This document shows positions 10,429-21,113 of a stretch of 49,738 nt of DNA, in pieces; positions within the stretch are counted from its first letter, which is position 1, and each line of letters opens with the position of its first letter. The stretch is from Tullyiplasma multilocale ATCC 49900 (GTDB lineage Bacteria > Bacillota_I > Bacilli_A > Mycoplasmatales > Mycoplasmataceae): the NCBI RefSeq assembly GCF_000483165.1, contig NZ_AXXW01000008.1, positions 1-49,738 on the forward strand, given 5' to 3'. Below the pieces are notes generated by a model. It had not been told where the DNA came from. It ran no database searches and saw only the letters and a list, made by a program, of their open reading frames with translations. Both the position numbers and the translations under genes were made by a program.

Positions 10429-10457
10429 TTGTAAAAAGAAGATTGATGTTAGATACT
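10429..10457 (+). promoter_or_regulatory. promoter of riboswitch operon 2
   Basis: TTGTAA (10429-10434), a 17-base spacer and GATACT (10452-10457). The -10 neighbourhood and the following TTTAACTTAATA match the promoter at 2922-2950, so promoter and riboswitch were duplicated or conserved as one unit. Confidence 0.6.
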
Positions 10458-10478
10458 TATTTTAACTTAATATTGAAA

Positions 10479-10586
10479 AACTTATATAGGGTAGCATAAC
10501 GGGCTACTGACTCCACCCCAAGACCAATCTCGGGACTGTAAGCTGTCGCTGAAGGAGTGTTTTTTTGTATAAAAAAACACTCCTTT
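10479..10586 (+). promoter_or_regulatory. purine (guanine/2'-dG family) riboswitch with terminator
   Basis: P1 is CTTAT (10481-10485) with GTAAG (10538-10542). P2 is GTAGC with GCTAC and loop ATAACGG. P3 is CCC-AGA with TCT-GGG around an A-C mismatch and loop CCAA. GG in loop 2 and CC in loop 3 can form the kissing pairs. The J3/1 base is C. J2/3 reads TGACTCCA, identical to riboswitch 1. A terminator stem of AAGGAGTG plus T-run (10552-10566) pairs with 10571-10586. It precedes a nucleoside-type ABC importer, which fits feedback control by a guanine compound. Confidence 0.85.
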
Positions 10587-10638
10587 CTTTGGATACTCTC
10601 TATAATTTTCAAATAAGAAAATGAGAGGTAAATTAATA

Positions 10639-11982
10639 ATGAAAAAACTTATATCTGTATTGATGGGTATTGCTGTTGTAAGTAGTGCTGGCGCTTCTGT
10701 AATTTCTTGTGGGGCTGTTAGTCTTGCGGGAGAAGAAGGGAAACGTGCCGTTCTTGTAACTGATGGTGGAAATGTAAACGACAAATCATTTAACGAAGGT
10801 GCTCTAAATGGAATTAGAAAATATGGTAGAGATAATTTCGATTTAGATTATAGAGGCAATTATGTTGAAGCTAAAAATAATAATGCTCAAAGTTTAGAAG
10901 ATGCCTATCGTGTTGCTTTTGATCGTGGAGCTGATGCAATGGTGCTTGCCGGATTCATTCATGAGGGAACAATTGAAATGGCTTCAAAGCTAATGAATGG
11001 TAAAACAGTCGTTCTTGCAGATGGTGTTCCTCGTGATAAAAACGGTAATGAAGTTGGAGATAAATTCGACAATGTAATTAGTATCAAGTTCAACTCTGAA
11101 TTAGCTGGTTTTCAAGCAGGATTTGATGCCGCTCACTGAGTTAAAGGTAATTACGAAGAAGCTGATGCTAATGGAGATGGAATCATCAAGATTGGAACGT
11201 TTGCTGGTATGTCTAACAAATATTCTGTCGATAACTATATGTGAGGAATGTTGGTAGGTGTTGATTTATATAATAAGTTAAATGCTGGAGATGCAGACTA
11301 CAAAGCAATCCAATTGGCGAACGATAATATCGTTAAAGATGGTGTTGTGGATTTTGCCAATATGAAAGCTGTTAAGTCAAATGATAATCAATGATTTACT
11401 CAAAGTTTCGCAGTTGATGATAGTGCTAATGCAATGGCTGATCTGCTTTTCAATAAAGGTGCTGATATTGTATTCCCCGTAGCCGGAGTTCAAATTGAAG
11501 CTATCTTGGCTAAAAAAGCATACGATACTAAAAAACACATGAAATTAATTGGTGTTGATACAAATCAAGCTCACAGTTATGAATCATATAAGGGACGTTT
11601 CTTGTCAAGCGCTATTAAAAACTTAGAACAAGCAATTGCCGATGAATTATTGGCTGCCAAATCATTAGGAGCAAGTGATGAAGAAGCTCATGATGGTTCA
11701 ATTGCTAAACCACATGAAAACTGATCAATAAATGTTATTGCCGAAAATGAAGAAGATCATTTAAATCTAATTAAAAAACACGCAGTTAGTTATGAAGCTG
11801 TCGGTTATGATGCCGCTGTTTCAGAATTACAATCAACAATCATCAAGGCATTTGCAAGTACAGGATTAGGAACAGAAGAATATATGAATGGAACTGAAGT
11901 GGCTAAAGCTACTCAGCTGTTGCTAGATAATTGAGAAAGTATTAAAGCGGCATTTGATGTTGATTTACAAAACTTAAAATAG
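10639..11982 (+). CDS. BMP-family (PnrA/NupN-like) nucleoside-binding lipoprotein
   Basis: A 447-residue lipoprotein with signal peptide 1-23 and Cys24 (in VISCGAV). The mature protein begins with the BMP hallmark RAVLVTDGGNVNDKSFNEGA, and later has a ligand-pocket segment around DIVFPVAGVQIEA. BMP-family proteins bind purine and other nucleosides and deliver them to a two-permease ABC importer. I chose ATG 10639, preceded by AGAGG at 10624-10628, over the in-frame ATG at 10621. The gene follows a purine riboswitch and leads the operon with the ATPase and two permeases. Confidence 0.9.
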
Positions 11983-11992
11983 AGGGGGAAAT

Positions 11993-13546
11993 ATGAATAA
12001 TAAATACGCAATTCAAATGAAGAACATTACTAAAATATTCAATGAAACATTAATTGCCAATGACGATATTAATTTAGATGTTGAAAAAGGTGAAATTCAT
12101 GCCCTTGTCGGAGAAAATGGAGCTGGAAAATCTACATTGATGAGTATTTTGTTCGGTTTATATCAACCAACATCTGGAGAAATAATTATTAATGGTAAAC
12201 CAACTATTATCACTAACCCAATTAAAGCTAATGAATTGGGGATTGGAATGGTTCACCAACACTTTAAATTGGTTGAAGTAAGTACTGTTTGAGAAAATAT
12301 AGCCCTTGGACAAGAAGACATGATTGGTAAAATATTTATTAATAAAAATAAGATTAAAACTAAAATAACAGAAATTATGAATGAGTACAACTTGTTTGTT
12401 GATCTTGATGCAAAAATCCAAAACATTTCTGTTGGAATGCAACAAAGGGTTGAGATTATTAAAATCCTATATCGTAAAGCTGAAATAATTGTTTTTGATG
12501 AACCAACAGCGGTTTTAACACCAGATCAAATTTCCGCACTACTAGATATTATGGTTAACCTTAAAAAGATGGGTAAAACAATTATCTTTATTACTCATAA
12601 AATGGATGAGATTAAAAAAGTTGCTGATAAAGCAACTATCATTAGACATGGTAAATATATCAAAACTCTTGACGTCAAAACATCAGCACCAGAAGAAATA
12701 GCTGAAGCTATGGTTGGACGTAAAATTGTTGAAGCTAAAAATACTTATAAACCAGTGCAAAGTAATGAACCAATTCTAAGTGTAATCAACTTAACTGTTA
12801 AAAAAGAATCTAACAATAAAATTGTCGGTCTAGAAGGTTTTTCAGTTGATGTTAGACCTGGAGAAATTGTAGCAATTGCTGGAGTTGAAGGAAATGGTCA
12901 AAAAGAATTAATTGATGTTATCACTGGTTTAACAAAACCCGTTACTGGTGGTGTTGTGTACAAAGGAATTAACATTCTTAGAGAAAACATTACAACACGT
13001 TACAAAATGGGAATGAGTCACATTCCTGAAGATAGACATAAACATGGGATGATTCTTGATTTCAGTGTTAAAGATAATGTTATATTACAAGAAATTAGCA
13101 ATAAACCATTTTCTAAATTCGGTTTTGTAAAAGACGCCGAGATTAGTAAATATACCCAACAAATTATTACTGAATTTGATGTAAGGGGAGCTAGAGAAGG
13201 AAAAGCTGTTGCTCGTGGATTATCTGGTGGTAACCAACAAAAAGTCGTTGTTGGTCGTGAAATGAGAAGAGATCACGATTTATTAATTGTTGTTCAACCT
13301 ACTCGTGGATTAGATGTTGGAGCCATTGAATATATTCATGGTGAATTATTAAAAGAAAAAGAAGAAGGAAAAGCTATTCTTCTAGTTTCTTATGAATTAA
13401 ATGAAGTAATGGCTTTGGCTGATCGAATTGTTGTCGTAAATGATGGTAAGAAGATTGGTGAAGTTAAAGGAAAAGGTGCCAAAAAAGAAGTGATTGGTGC
13501 CTTAATGGCTGGTAATAAAACTAAGGAGGTAAAAGATGCGATTTAA
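11993..13546 (+). CDS. nucleoside ABC importer ATPase (double-domain, NupO/RbsA type)
   Basis: A 517-residue tandem ATPase. Domain 1 has Walker A GENGAGKST at 40-48, signature ISVGMQQR near 145 and Walker B VFDEPTA near 168. Domain 2 has the degenerate nucleotide loop VEGNGQKE near 300, signature LSGGNQQK near 410 and VQPTRGLD near 435, where the acidic Walker B position is replaced, as is typical of BMP-linked ATPases. AGAGGGGG directly after the previous stop is the ribosome binding site. It overlaps the next permease by 11 bases. It powers nucleoside uptake together with the BMP lipoprotein and the two permeases downstream. Confidence 0.92.
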
Positions 13547-16157
13547 AAATGCAATTTGAATGAGCAAATCTAAGTTTAAAGATTTCTTCATATCAAGTGA
13601 AACAAAACAAAAAAGTAAATATTTAAAATCATCATTATGAGCAATCATATTAGGTTTTATAGTTGCTGGAGTTGTTTTAGTTGGATTTGGAAATAATCCA
13701 TTTTACTTCTTTGGAAACATGTTTGAAAAAGCTTTCCAAACTAACTATCGTGAAATTACTGTGGCATGAATTGCTATCTTCATGGTAACTGGATTAGGGG
13801 TAGCAGTCGGATTTAAATCTGGTGTCTTCAACATCGGAGTTAGTGGGCAAATGCTACTTGGTTCTGGAATGTCTATCATCTTCTATAATAAGTTCTTTGC
13901 ATCATCTACAAATACAGCTGGAGCTGTAGTTACAATATTTATTGTTTGTGTGGTGTCGGGTGCATTATTAGCGGGACTGGCAGGTTTATTGAAAGCACTA
14001 TTCAATATTCATGAAGTGGTTTCAACAATCATGTTAAACTGAACAGTGTTTTATGTATTGAAGTATCTATTTATGAATCATGCTTCATTAACTGGAGGAA
14101 CTGATTCAACAGGAAATACAGCTATTAGACTTCCAGCAGATATGTTGGCGATCAATGGTAACAATATGGTGGTTCCAATCATCATGGCGATTGTATTAGT
14201 GTTGATTGTGGCTGTAGTTCTAGCAAAAACTACATTCGGTTACAAATTAAAAGCTGTCGGTAGTTCACCAACAGCTGCTAAATATGCAGGAATTAATGTT
14301 AAGGCTAAAATTGTTCAAGCAATGTTATTATCTGGTGGTATCGCTGGAGTGGCTGCTTTCTTCCAAATTTTCACAGTTTCAAGAAATATTAACTTTGGTG
14401 TTGATGTTCTTCCAACTATTGGTTTTGATGCAATTGCTGTGTCACTTGTAGCATTTAGTAATCCATTAGGTCTGATACCGGTCGGATTCTTGTGAGGAAT
14501 TATTCAAACTGGTGGAATGGCTTCTGCTGGAATTATGCAAATGCCTAAAGAAATCCCTGGATTAATATTTGGTATTATTGTTTACTTTGCTGCTATCTCA
14601 AATCTATTAATGAAATTTGGATCTGTAGCAATGATCAAAACTAAAATATACATATTTACATCTAAAAATAAAAGAAATAATTTACATGAAATTAATATTA
14701 AGAAAAATAAATATCGCTTATGAATATTAAACCCTAAATCAAATCCTGATTATAAAAAAGATACTGAAGAGATCATGGGTCAAATTAATTTACTAACTTT
14801 AGAAATTAAGGATAATAAAAATAAACTTGAAATTGTTAATATTAAAAAACAAGAGTTAGCTATTTTACAAAATAACCTTAAAAGCGTAAAAGCTGATTAT
14901 AAAGTTAAGTGAACTTCAAAACTAAATGTCTTGAATCAAAATTCACAAAAAATTAAACAATCATTAAATCAAGAAAAAATGTTGATGGGAATAAGAGGTA
15001 TTAAAACTCGTCGAAACACAACGATCGATACTTTAAGGGAAAAAGCGCTTGAAGAGATTTCATCAATTAGATTTAATGATGAAATTATCAAAGATAATAT
15101 TAGAACTCAAAGAAATAATATTTTATTCTATTCTTCTCGTAAAAAAGAAATTGTTAAGAAAGTGTATAAAGACAAAGTATTGGCTGCTAACGTCGCTTTT
15201 GAAGGGGCAATGGGAGACTTAACACTTAAGTATGAACTATTTAACGGAAAAATCAGAATTAAGTCTGACATGGATAAATCTGTTTATGAAATTAAAGAAT
15301 TAATACATCAAGTTAAATCTAACTTAAGAATTAAATCTGCGCTGTTAACTTCAGATAATATATCTGAAAAACAAGCATTGAAAACTTTAGCAGAGCAAGA
15401 GATTTCAATTTTAAAACAAAAAATTTCTGAAACTAAAGTTAATGCTAAATTAGAACTTGCAACTTTACAAAATAATTTCAACTTCAGAAAAGAAGAATTA
15501 ATTCGTGATCCAAGAAAAGTTAATGAGTTAAAAGACATTCATAATCAAGCAATTGCAAAAGCTAAAAAAGATTACAAAATCGATTTAGAAAAAATTGAAT
15601 TTGAAATTTCTGAAGGTAAGAGATTCATTAATAAAGATAAAACTAAAAACGAAGTTCTTTCGTTAAAAGATTTATATAGAGAATTGAAAAGTAATGTAGA
15701 AGAAATTCTTTCAAGCAAAGATTCATTCGATGAAAAAATATTTGAACTAGTTGTTGATGCATATGAAAGAGCAATCGTTCAAAAAGACTACATTTTAGGA
15801 GAAGAGATATTCTCTCCACTAGATGAGAAACGCTATTTGATCAAAAAGACTAATCTATTAATCAAAATAGAAACATTTTTATCTAAATATCAAATCGCAA
15901 ACATCATTACAAAAATAGAATCTGTAATGGATGAGGTTCAAATTGAAAACGAAAACTTATTAAATGAAGTTGTTGTTTACTACAAAAACTTAAAACAGGA
16001 AAACAAAACAAAAGTTTCTGGAATTGATATTAATCAAGAAAAAACAGTAATCAAAAATAGAAAAATGGAATTAGAAACAGAATTCAATGATAATCTAGAA
16101 CAATTCATCATTTCTAATGAACAAAAATATTTAAAAATAACTGAAGGGAGATCATAA
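13536..16157 (+). CDS. nucleoside ABC permease (NupP-like) fused to long coiled coil
   Basis: A single 873-codon frame under code 4. AAGGAGG at 13523-13529 precedes ATG 13536, inside the ATPase gene. Residues ~1-370 form a normal BPD-type nucleoside permease (membrane segments; GFKSGVFNIGVSGQM motif; NIHEVVSTIMLNW). Instead of ending there, the frame continues without TAA or TAG through ~500 residues rich in Lys, Glu, Asn, Ile and Leu with heptad-like spacing and no membrane segment, so a cytoplasmic coiled coil is likely. NupP-type permeases normally end at about 350 residues. In-frame TGA codons (14721, 14911) would split it under the standard code. The role of the tail is unknown: scaffold, regulator or attachment to the cytoskeleton are possibilities. 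Confidence 0.88.
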
Positions 16158-16160
16158 TAC

Positions 16161-17096
16161 ATGTTTAATTCATTTTTAGAATTTGCAATTGCATTATTTG
16201 CTGTTTTACTATTAGCAGCCCTTTCGGGAATGGTTTCAGAAAAAGCTGGAGTTGTTAATATTGGAATTGAAGGGATGATGACATTTGGGGCTATGATGGT
16301 AGCAATTATTGGTGCCTCAATAAATAAAGAAGGAATGGCTAAAAATAATAATATGCAAATATTAGTTATTTTGGGATGTTCTTTATTAACGGGTTTATTT
16401 GCAATGTTGCATGCTTTCCCATCAATTACTTTGAAATCTAATCAAGTAATATCTGGAACAGCTATCAACATCTTAGCTTTGGGTTTAGCAGCCTTTGTAA
16501 TCACTTATCCTGGTTTATTTGGTGAAAACTCACAAGGTGCCTCAATTAAACATGGGTATGAAGCTATCAAATGAGGCGGGGTATTCTTCATGTGAACATT
16601 TGTGGCTATTGTTATAGGAATTGGGATATTCGTATTCTTTAAATTCACCAGAACAGGAATCAGATATGCAATGGTTGGTGAAAATCCAAACGCTATTGAT
16701 GCTGCTGGTATCAATGTTAATAAATATAGATATTGAGCTGTATTCTTTTCAGGAGTGCTTGCTGGTTTAGCTGGTGGAATATTCGTGATTTCACCAATTA
16801 ATGTCGGAGCCTTCAGAGGAACTACAAACGGTTATGGTTTTTTAGCTATGGGAATCATGATCTTTGGGCAATGAAAAATCCAATGAATAACACTGGGAGC
16901 ATTATTGTTTGCTGTATTATTTGCATTAGCTTCACGTATTGGATACTTTGATAATGTATCTGAAACAGTTAAAAACTTAAAAGAACTATTTAAAGCAGTT
17001 CCATTTATACTTACATTAGTTGTAATGGCAATCTTTTCTAAGAAAGCTAAAGCACCTGCTGCCAATGGGGTCCCATTTGATAAGGCAAAAAGGTAA
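16161..17096 (+). CDS. nucleoside ABC importer permease 2 (NupQ-like)
   Basis: A 311-residue membrane protein of the second BMP-linked permease type. Characteristic segments are [18 protein letters not shown] near residues 26-43 and [19 protein letters not shown] near 170, plus multiple hydrophobic helices. It starts four bases after the fused permease, with GGGAG upstream. It pairs with the preceding permease to form the channel for nucleosides and ends the operon before a strong terminator. Confidence 0.92.
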
Positions 17097-17108
17097 ATGA
17101 ATATTATG

Positions 17109-17138
17109 AAACCCAAAACAAATGTTTTGGGTTTTTTT
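17109..17138 (+). terminator. intrinsic terminator
   Basis: AAACCCAAAACA (17109-17120) pairs perfectly with TGTTTTGGGTTT (17123-17134), then a T run. It ends the nucleoside-transport operon. A TATAAT at 17143-17148 may be the -10 of tsaD. Confidence 0.9.
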
Positions 17139-17173
17139 GTTTTATAATAATATCAATGCAAGGAGGAGTAATT

Positions 17174-18124
17174 ATGAAAATACTAGCAATCGAGTCAAGT
17201 TGTGATGAATTCTCAATCTCAATTATTGATGATGGAAAAATTTTAACAAATGTAATTTCTTCTCAAATTGCCCAACATAAAGAATTTGGTGGAGTAGTTC
17301 CTGAATTAGCGGCCCGTCTGCATTTACAAAATATGAACTGAGTTATTGATGAAGCTTTAGATGAATCAAAAGTTTTAATTGATGAAATTGATTATGTAGC
17401 TTATACTGAAAAACCAGGTTTAATTGGATCACTAATAGTTGGTAAAACCGTTGCTGAAACAATTGCTTTATATATTGATAAACCGTTATTACCATTGCAT
17501 CATATTGAAGGTCACATTTATGGAGCATCAATCGAACATGAATTTATTTATCCAGTTTTAGCAATGGTTGTAAGTGGGGGGCACACTCAAATTGAATTAG
17601 TTAACTCTCCTCTTGACTTTGAAATTATCGGAGCTACTGGTGATGATGCAATCGGTGAATGTTATGACAAAGTAGCTAGAGTTCTTGGTTTAAGTTATCC
17701 TGGGGGACCAGTAATTGATAAACTTGCCCAAACCGGAAATCCCGACGCTTATAAATTGCCAATGCCGAGAGATGATGGTAGTTATGAATTTTCTTATTCT
17801 GGTTTGAAAACCGCATCAGTCAACTTGATTCATAATTTAAAACAAAAAAATGAAGAAATAAATCTTGAAGATTTCGCTGCAAGTTTCCAAAAAGTTGCAA
17901 TCGGAGTAGTTGAACATAAATTAGAAAAAGCAATTCAACAATACAAACCAAATACATTGACTGTTGCTGGTGGTGTTAGTGCCAACTCTGAAATGCGTAA
18001 AGTAATTTCAAGATTAGGTCAAAAATATAATATTGAAAATACTTTTGTTCCAAAAATGGAATATTGTGCAGATAATGCTGCTATGATCGCTAAATTAGCA
18101 TGAGAAAAACAAACTTGAAAATAA
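17174..18124 (+). CDS. tsaD: tRNA N6-adenosine threonylcarbamoyltransferase
   Basis: A 316-residue protein of the Kae1/TsaD (formerly Gcp) family, which transfers the threonylcarbamoyl group to A37 of tRNAs that read ANN codons. The N-terminal [10 protein letters not shown] motif, the metal-binding HHIEGH near residue 109, VSGGHTQ and the C-terminal [10 protein letters not shown] and CADNAAM segments are all present. The start is the ATG at 17174, with AAGGAGG at 17160-17166. An in-frame ATG at 17156 precedes that site and is less likely. Length is normal. Three TGA Trp codons are used, two of them near the C-terminus (AWEKQTWK). Confidence 0.95.
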
Positions 18125-18150
18125 TGTTTATTTATTAGTTATTTATAGTA

Positions 18151-18196
18151 AATGGAAAATGCCTAATTAAAAATGGTAAATTTTCCATTTTTTTTG
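18151..18196 (+). terminator. intrinsic terminator
   Basis: AATGGAAAAT (18151-18160) pairs with ATTTTCCATT (18180-18189), followed by a T run. The loop is large (19 bases). Confidence 0.7.
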
Positions 18197-18244
18197 ATAA
18201 AATCAAGATATAAATAAAATACGAAATAGAAAGAGTGAAATAAT

Positions 18245-19030
18245 ATGAGATCATTTTTAGCAAAATTATCAACGATAGAAGAAAAAGATTTAACTACTAG
18301 AGAGTTACAAATTGTTGATTATATTAGAGAAAATTTACAAAATATTGTTCAAAGCAATATGAAAATTGAACAACTGGCTCAAGAAGTTGGAACTGGATAT
18401 AGTGCCATTTATGGACTTTTAAATAAATTGAACATCAAAGGTTACCGTGACTTTTCAATTTCATTGGCAAATGATGCTGATTCAGCTGAAATAAAAATTG
18501 CTAAAAATGATGAAAATGTAGCGAATGGTTACATTAATATCATTAAACAAAACTACTCTTTAATTGAGAAAAGAACTTTATTCTCAACACTAACTTTAAT
18601 TAAGTCTGCACCGAGAATCTTTGTGGCATATTGAGAAAACGTTTTACGTGGACCAGCTCAAGATCTTGAAAACTTCTTTTATGAACAACATCTACAAGCT
18701 ACATCATTAGATTCTGATTGAGATACAATTAACCGCAGAGTTGAAAATGTTCAGTCAGGTGATTTATTTATACTCTTCACAAAATATGGAACATCTAAAC
18801 ATTTAGAAAAAATCATTCAAAAGATAAATCTACAAGGCGGAAAAGTTATCTTTGTTTCAGGAAGAATGCCTTCAATAGCAATTTCTAAAACTGCAGATTC
18901 AATCCACACTTTAATCGTTGATGGAGTTGAAATTGATGATGATAATGTAATGATTTCTAAATCAGTACCATTCCACTATTTCAATGATTTACTAATTTAT
19001 CACTACTTAAATACAAATGAAGACAAATAA
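18245..19030 (+). CDS. RpiR/MurR-family transcriptional regulator
   Basis: A 261-residue protein. The N-terminus (residues ~15-75) is a winged-helix domain with the RpiR pattern: LTTRELQIVDYI, then IEQLAQEVGTGYSAIYGLLNKL. The C-terminal half resembles an SIS phosphosugar-binding fold (FILFTKYGTSKHLEKII, then KVIFVSGR). Such regulators usually sense a sugar phosphate. It is monocistronic, between terminators, and the neighbouring genes give no clear target. It is divergent from the two smaller RpiR-like proteins at 37463 and 38328. Confidence 0.75.
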
Positions 19031-19050
19031 AAGGCAATTTGCCTTTTTTT
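19029..19050 (+). terminator. intrinsic terminator
   Basis: AAAAGGCAA pairs with TTTGCCTTTT and runs into seven T, overlapping the stop codon of the regulator. Confidence 0.85.
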
Positions 19051-19086
19051 ATTTTATAATCATATAAATATGCGAAAGGGGATACT

Positions 19087-20271
19087 ATGAGCAAAAAAAT
19101 TAATGGTAACAAGTTATTTAGACGTGTTAATGGTTCATTTAAAAGATTCTATTCAAAGTTAGAAAAATTAGCTGATATTGGATCCGGAAGCAAGAAGAAT
19201 GTTTATTTATATCCTGAAATTAAACGTATGAATAAAATCATGCGTAAATTCTACAAAAGACCTGAATTACAAATAACAATTAGTGATAATTTAATACCAG
19301 TGAAATTTGAAGCTACCGATGGAGCAATCATTAGTGGTATGAAATACATAACTGATCCAAACTCAAAAAAATGAATTATTGGTAACCACTGATTTGCTGG
19401 TCATAAATACTGAAGTATGTATTGAGCAAAACCTTTTATTGATTTAGGATACAATGTCTTAACTTTTGATTTCAGAAATCATGGAGATAGTGAACAAGGA
19501 CATTATGTAACAATGGGAATCTTAGAAGAAAGAGATTTACTCGGGGCTATGAAGTTCTTATATGAAAATCATGATTACGATATCTTGGGGGTTGCTGGAG
19601 CAAGTATGGGTGCTTTCACTATGAACTACACTTCTGTAAGAAATCCTGAATTAATGGAAAAATATAAAGTTAAATTCGGAATTAGTGAAGTGGCTTATGG
19701 TTCTATTAGAACACTATTATTACACACACGTAATATTAGAATGCGTCACGTATTGTGAAAACGTAGTGTTAAGAAATTTATTAATAAATTAATAAATGGG
19801 CAAATCAAAGACACAAAATTAGATTGAGAAGATTTAGATATTTTTAAATACTATGAAAAAATGGATGCACCAGCACCGTTCCCAATCTTTTATTCACATG
19901 GAATGGATGATAAAGTAACACCACCCAGTGATACTTTTAGATTGTATGCAAATAGAAAAACAATTTCTCCAGACGATGAAATCTTGATTTACAATTTTTC
20001 AGCACATTGTTTCTCATTAAAAACACATTATTACCAGACAGCTTATAGATGATTACAATTTGAAAATAAGATAATTGGAAATGATGAAGCTACAAAAAAC
20101 GCATTAGAAAAATTAGGAATCTCACAAGAAATAATTGACAATGATTTTAATGAAAGTGATGAGATATCAACATTCTATTCAAACCCAACAAGAAAAGAAA
20201 TTAAAACACCAATTAAAAAAGCTAAAAAGGCTAAGAAAGTAGAGGATGTTATCGATGGCGAAGTTGAATAA
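19087..20271 (+). CDS. alpha/beta hydrolase
   Basis: A 394-residue soluble protein with an alpha/beta-hydrolase core. The nucleophile elbow is GASMGAF near residue 177, the acidic residue lies in SHGMDDKVTPPS near 275 and the histidine in NFSAHCFS near 308. A FDFRNHGDSE oxyanion-region motif is at ~130. The C-terminal ~60 residues are Lys-rich and look disordered. AAAGGGG lies upstream. The substrate is unknown; esterase, lipase or peptidase activity are all possible. The gene overlaps the HAD phosphatase gene by 17 bases, so the two form an operon leading into asnS. Confidence 0.85.
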
Positions 20272-21112
20272 TATTAAATTAGTTATAACTGATTTAGATG
20301 GAACAGTTTTACAACATGGGCAATTATCAAATCCAGCAGATCAAGAAGCTTTATTGAAATTGAATGAAAAAGGGATCGGAGTAACGATTGCTACTGGTCA
20401 AACTTATTCAAGTGCTAAACCAAGAGCAGATTTCTTTGGTATCGAAAATAACTTAGACTATATAGTATTAGCAAATGGAGCTATGATTTCAAAAGTTAGT
20501 GAATTCAAGCCCTTATATGTAAGCAATATTGAACATGATATTGTTAAAAAAGTTTATGACAAATGTACTGAAATGGATATTTGTTGATTAGCATTCTACA
20601 CAACAAATCAACATGTTTATTGAAATGGTTCTGAGCTAACAGCAAAATCAATGGTTGACCGAAACTGAATTAGTAAATATATCGTTCATGATATTTCTGA
20701 TGAAGTTGACTTTAGATTTGATAACGTAATTCAAATGATGATTTTTGTTCCAGATGAACAAGAACCAGAATTATTAAAATGATTTGAAGATGAAAACCTT
20801 TCAAAAGTTATCAACTCAATGAGAAGTAATGTTGAGTCAATGCCAATTTATGAATATACAAATGTTGAAGCTACAAAAGGTGATACTATCATCAAATTAG
20901 CAGAAATGCTAAATATTGACATTAATGATGTGGTTGTCTTTGGAGACAACATGAACGATTTATCAATGTTTGAAAAAATCCCTAATTGTGTTGCTGTTGG
21001 AAATGCGGTAGAACCAATTAAAAAACTTGCTAAATATATCACTGACACTAATTTAAATGGTGGAGTTGGTAAATTTATCAATGAATATATTTTAGAAGAA
21101 GGAAATAATTAA
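20255..21112 (+). CDS. Cof-type HAD phosphatase
   Basis: A 285-residue HAD hydrolase. Motif I is VITDLDGTVL with the nucleophile Asp, motif II is the Thr in TIATGQTYSS, and motif IV is VVFGDNMNDLSM near residue 228. The cap domain between them is of the Cof/YidA type. It probably dephosphorylates sugar phosphates or flavin and nucleotide intermediates. I prefer ATG 20255 over 20246, because AGAGG at 20241-20245 touches the earlier ATG. It overlaps the hydrolase gene and ends two bases before asnS. Confidence 0.9.
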
Positions 21113-21113
21113 T

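Noticed and set aside
10621-10638. Earlier ATG for the BMP lipoprotein
   Set aside because: The ribosome binding site AGAGG lies inside this extension, and the signal peptide begins normally at ATG 10639.
12850-13330. Degenerate second Walker motifs in the nucleoside ATPase as a sign of inactivation
   Set aside because: VEGNGQ and QPTRGLD are usual for the second domain of BMP-linked RbsA-type ATPases.
13536-16157. Many short frames here and in other genes that look like broken genes
   Set aside because: All breaks are TGA codons at plausible Trp positions. Read with code 4 the frames are continuous, so no frameshift or pseudogene is claimed.
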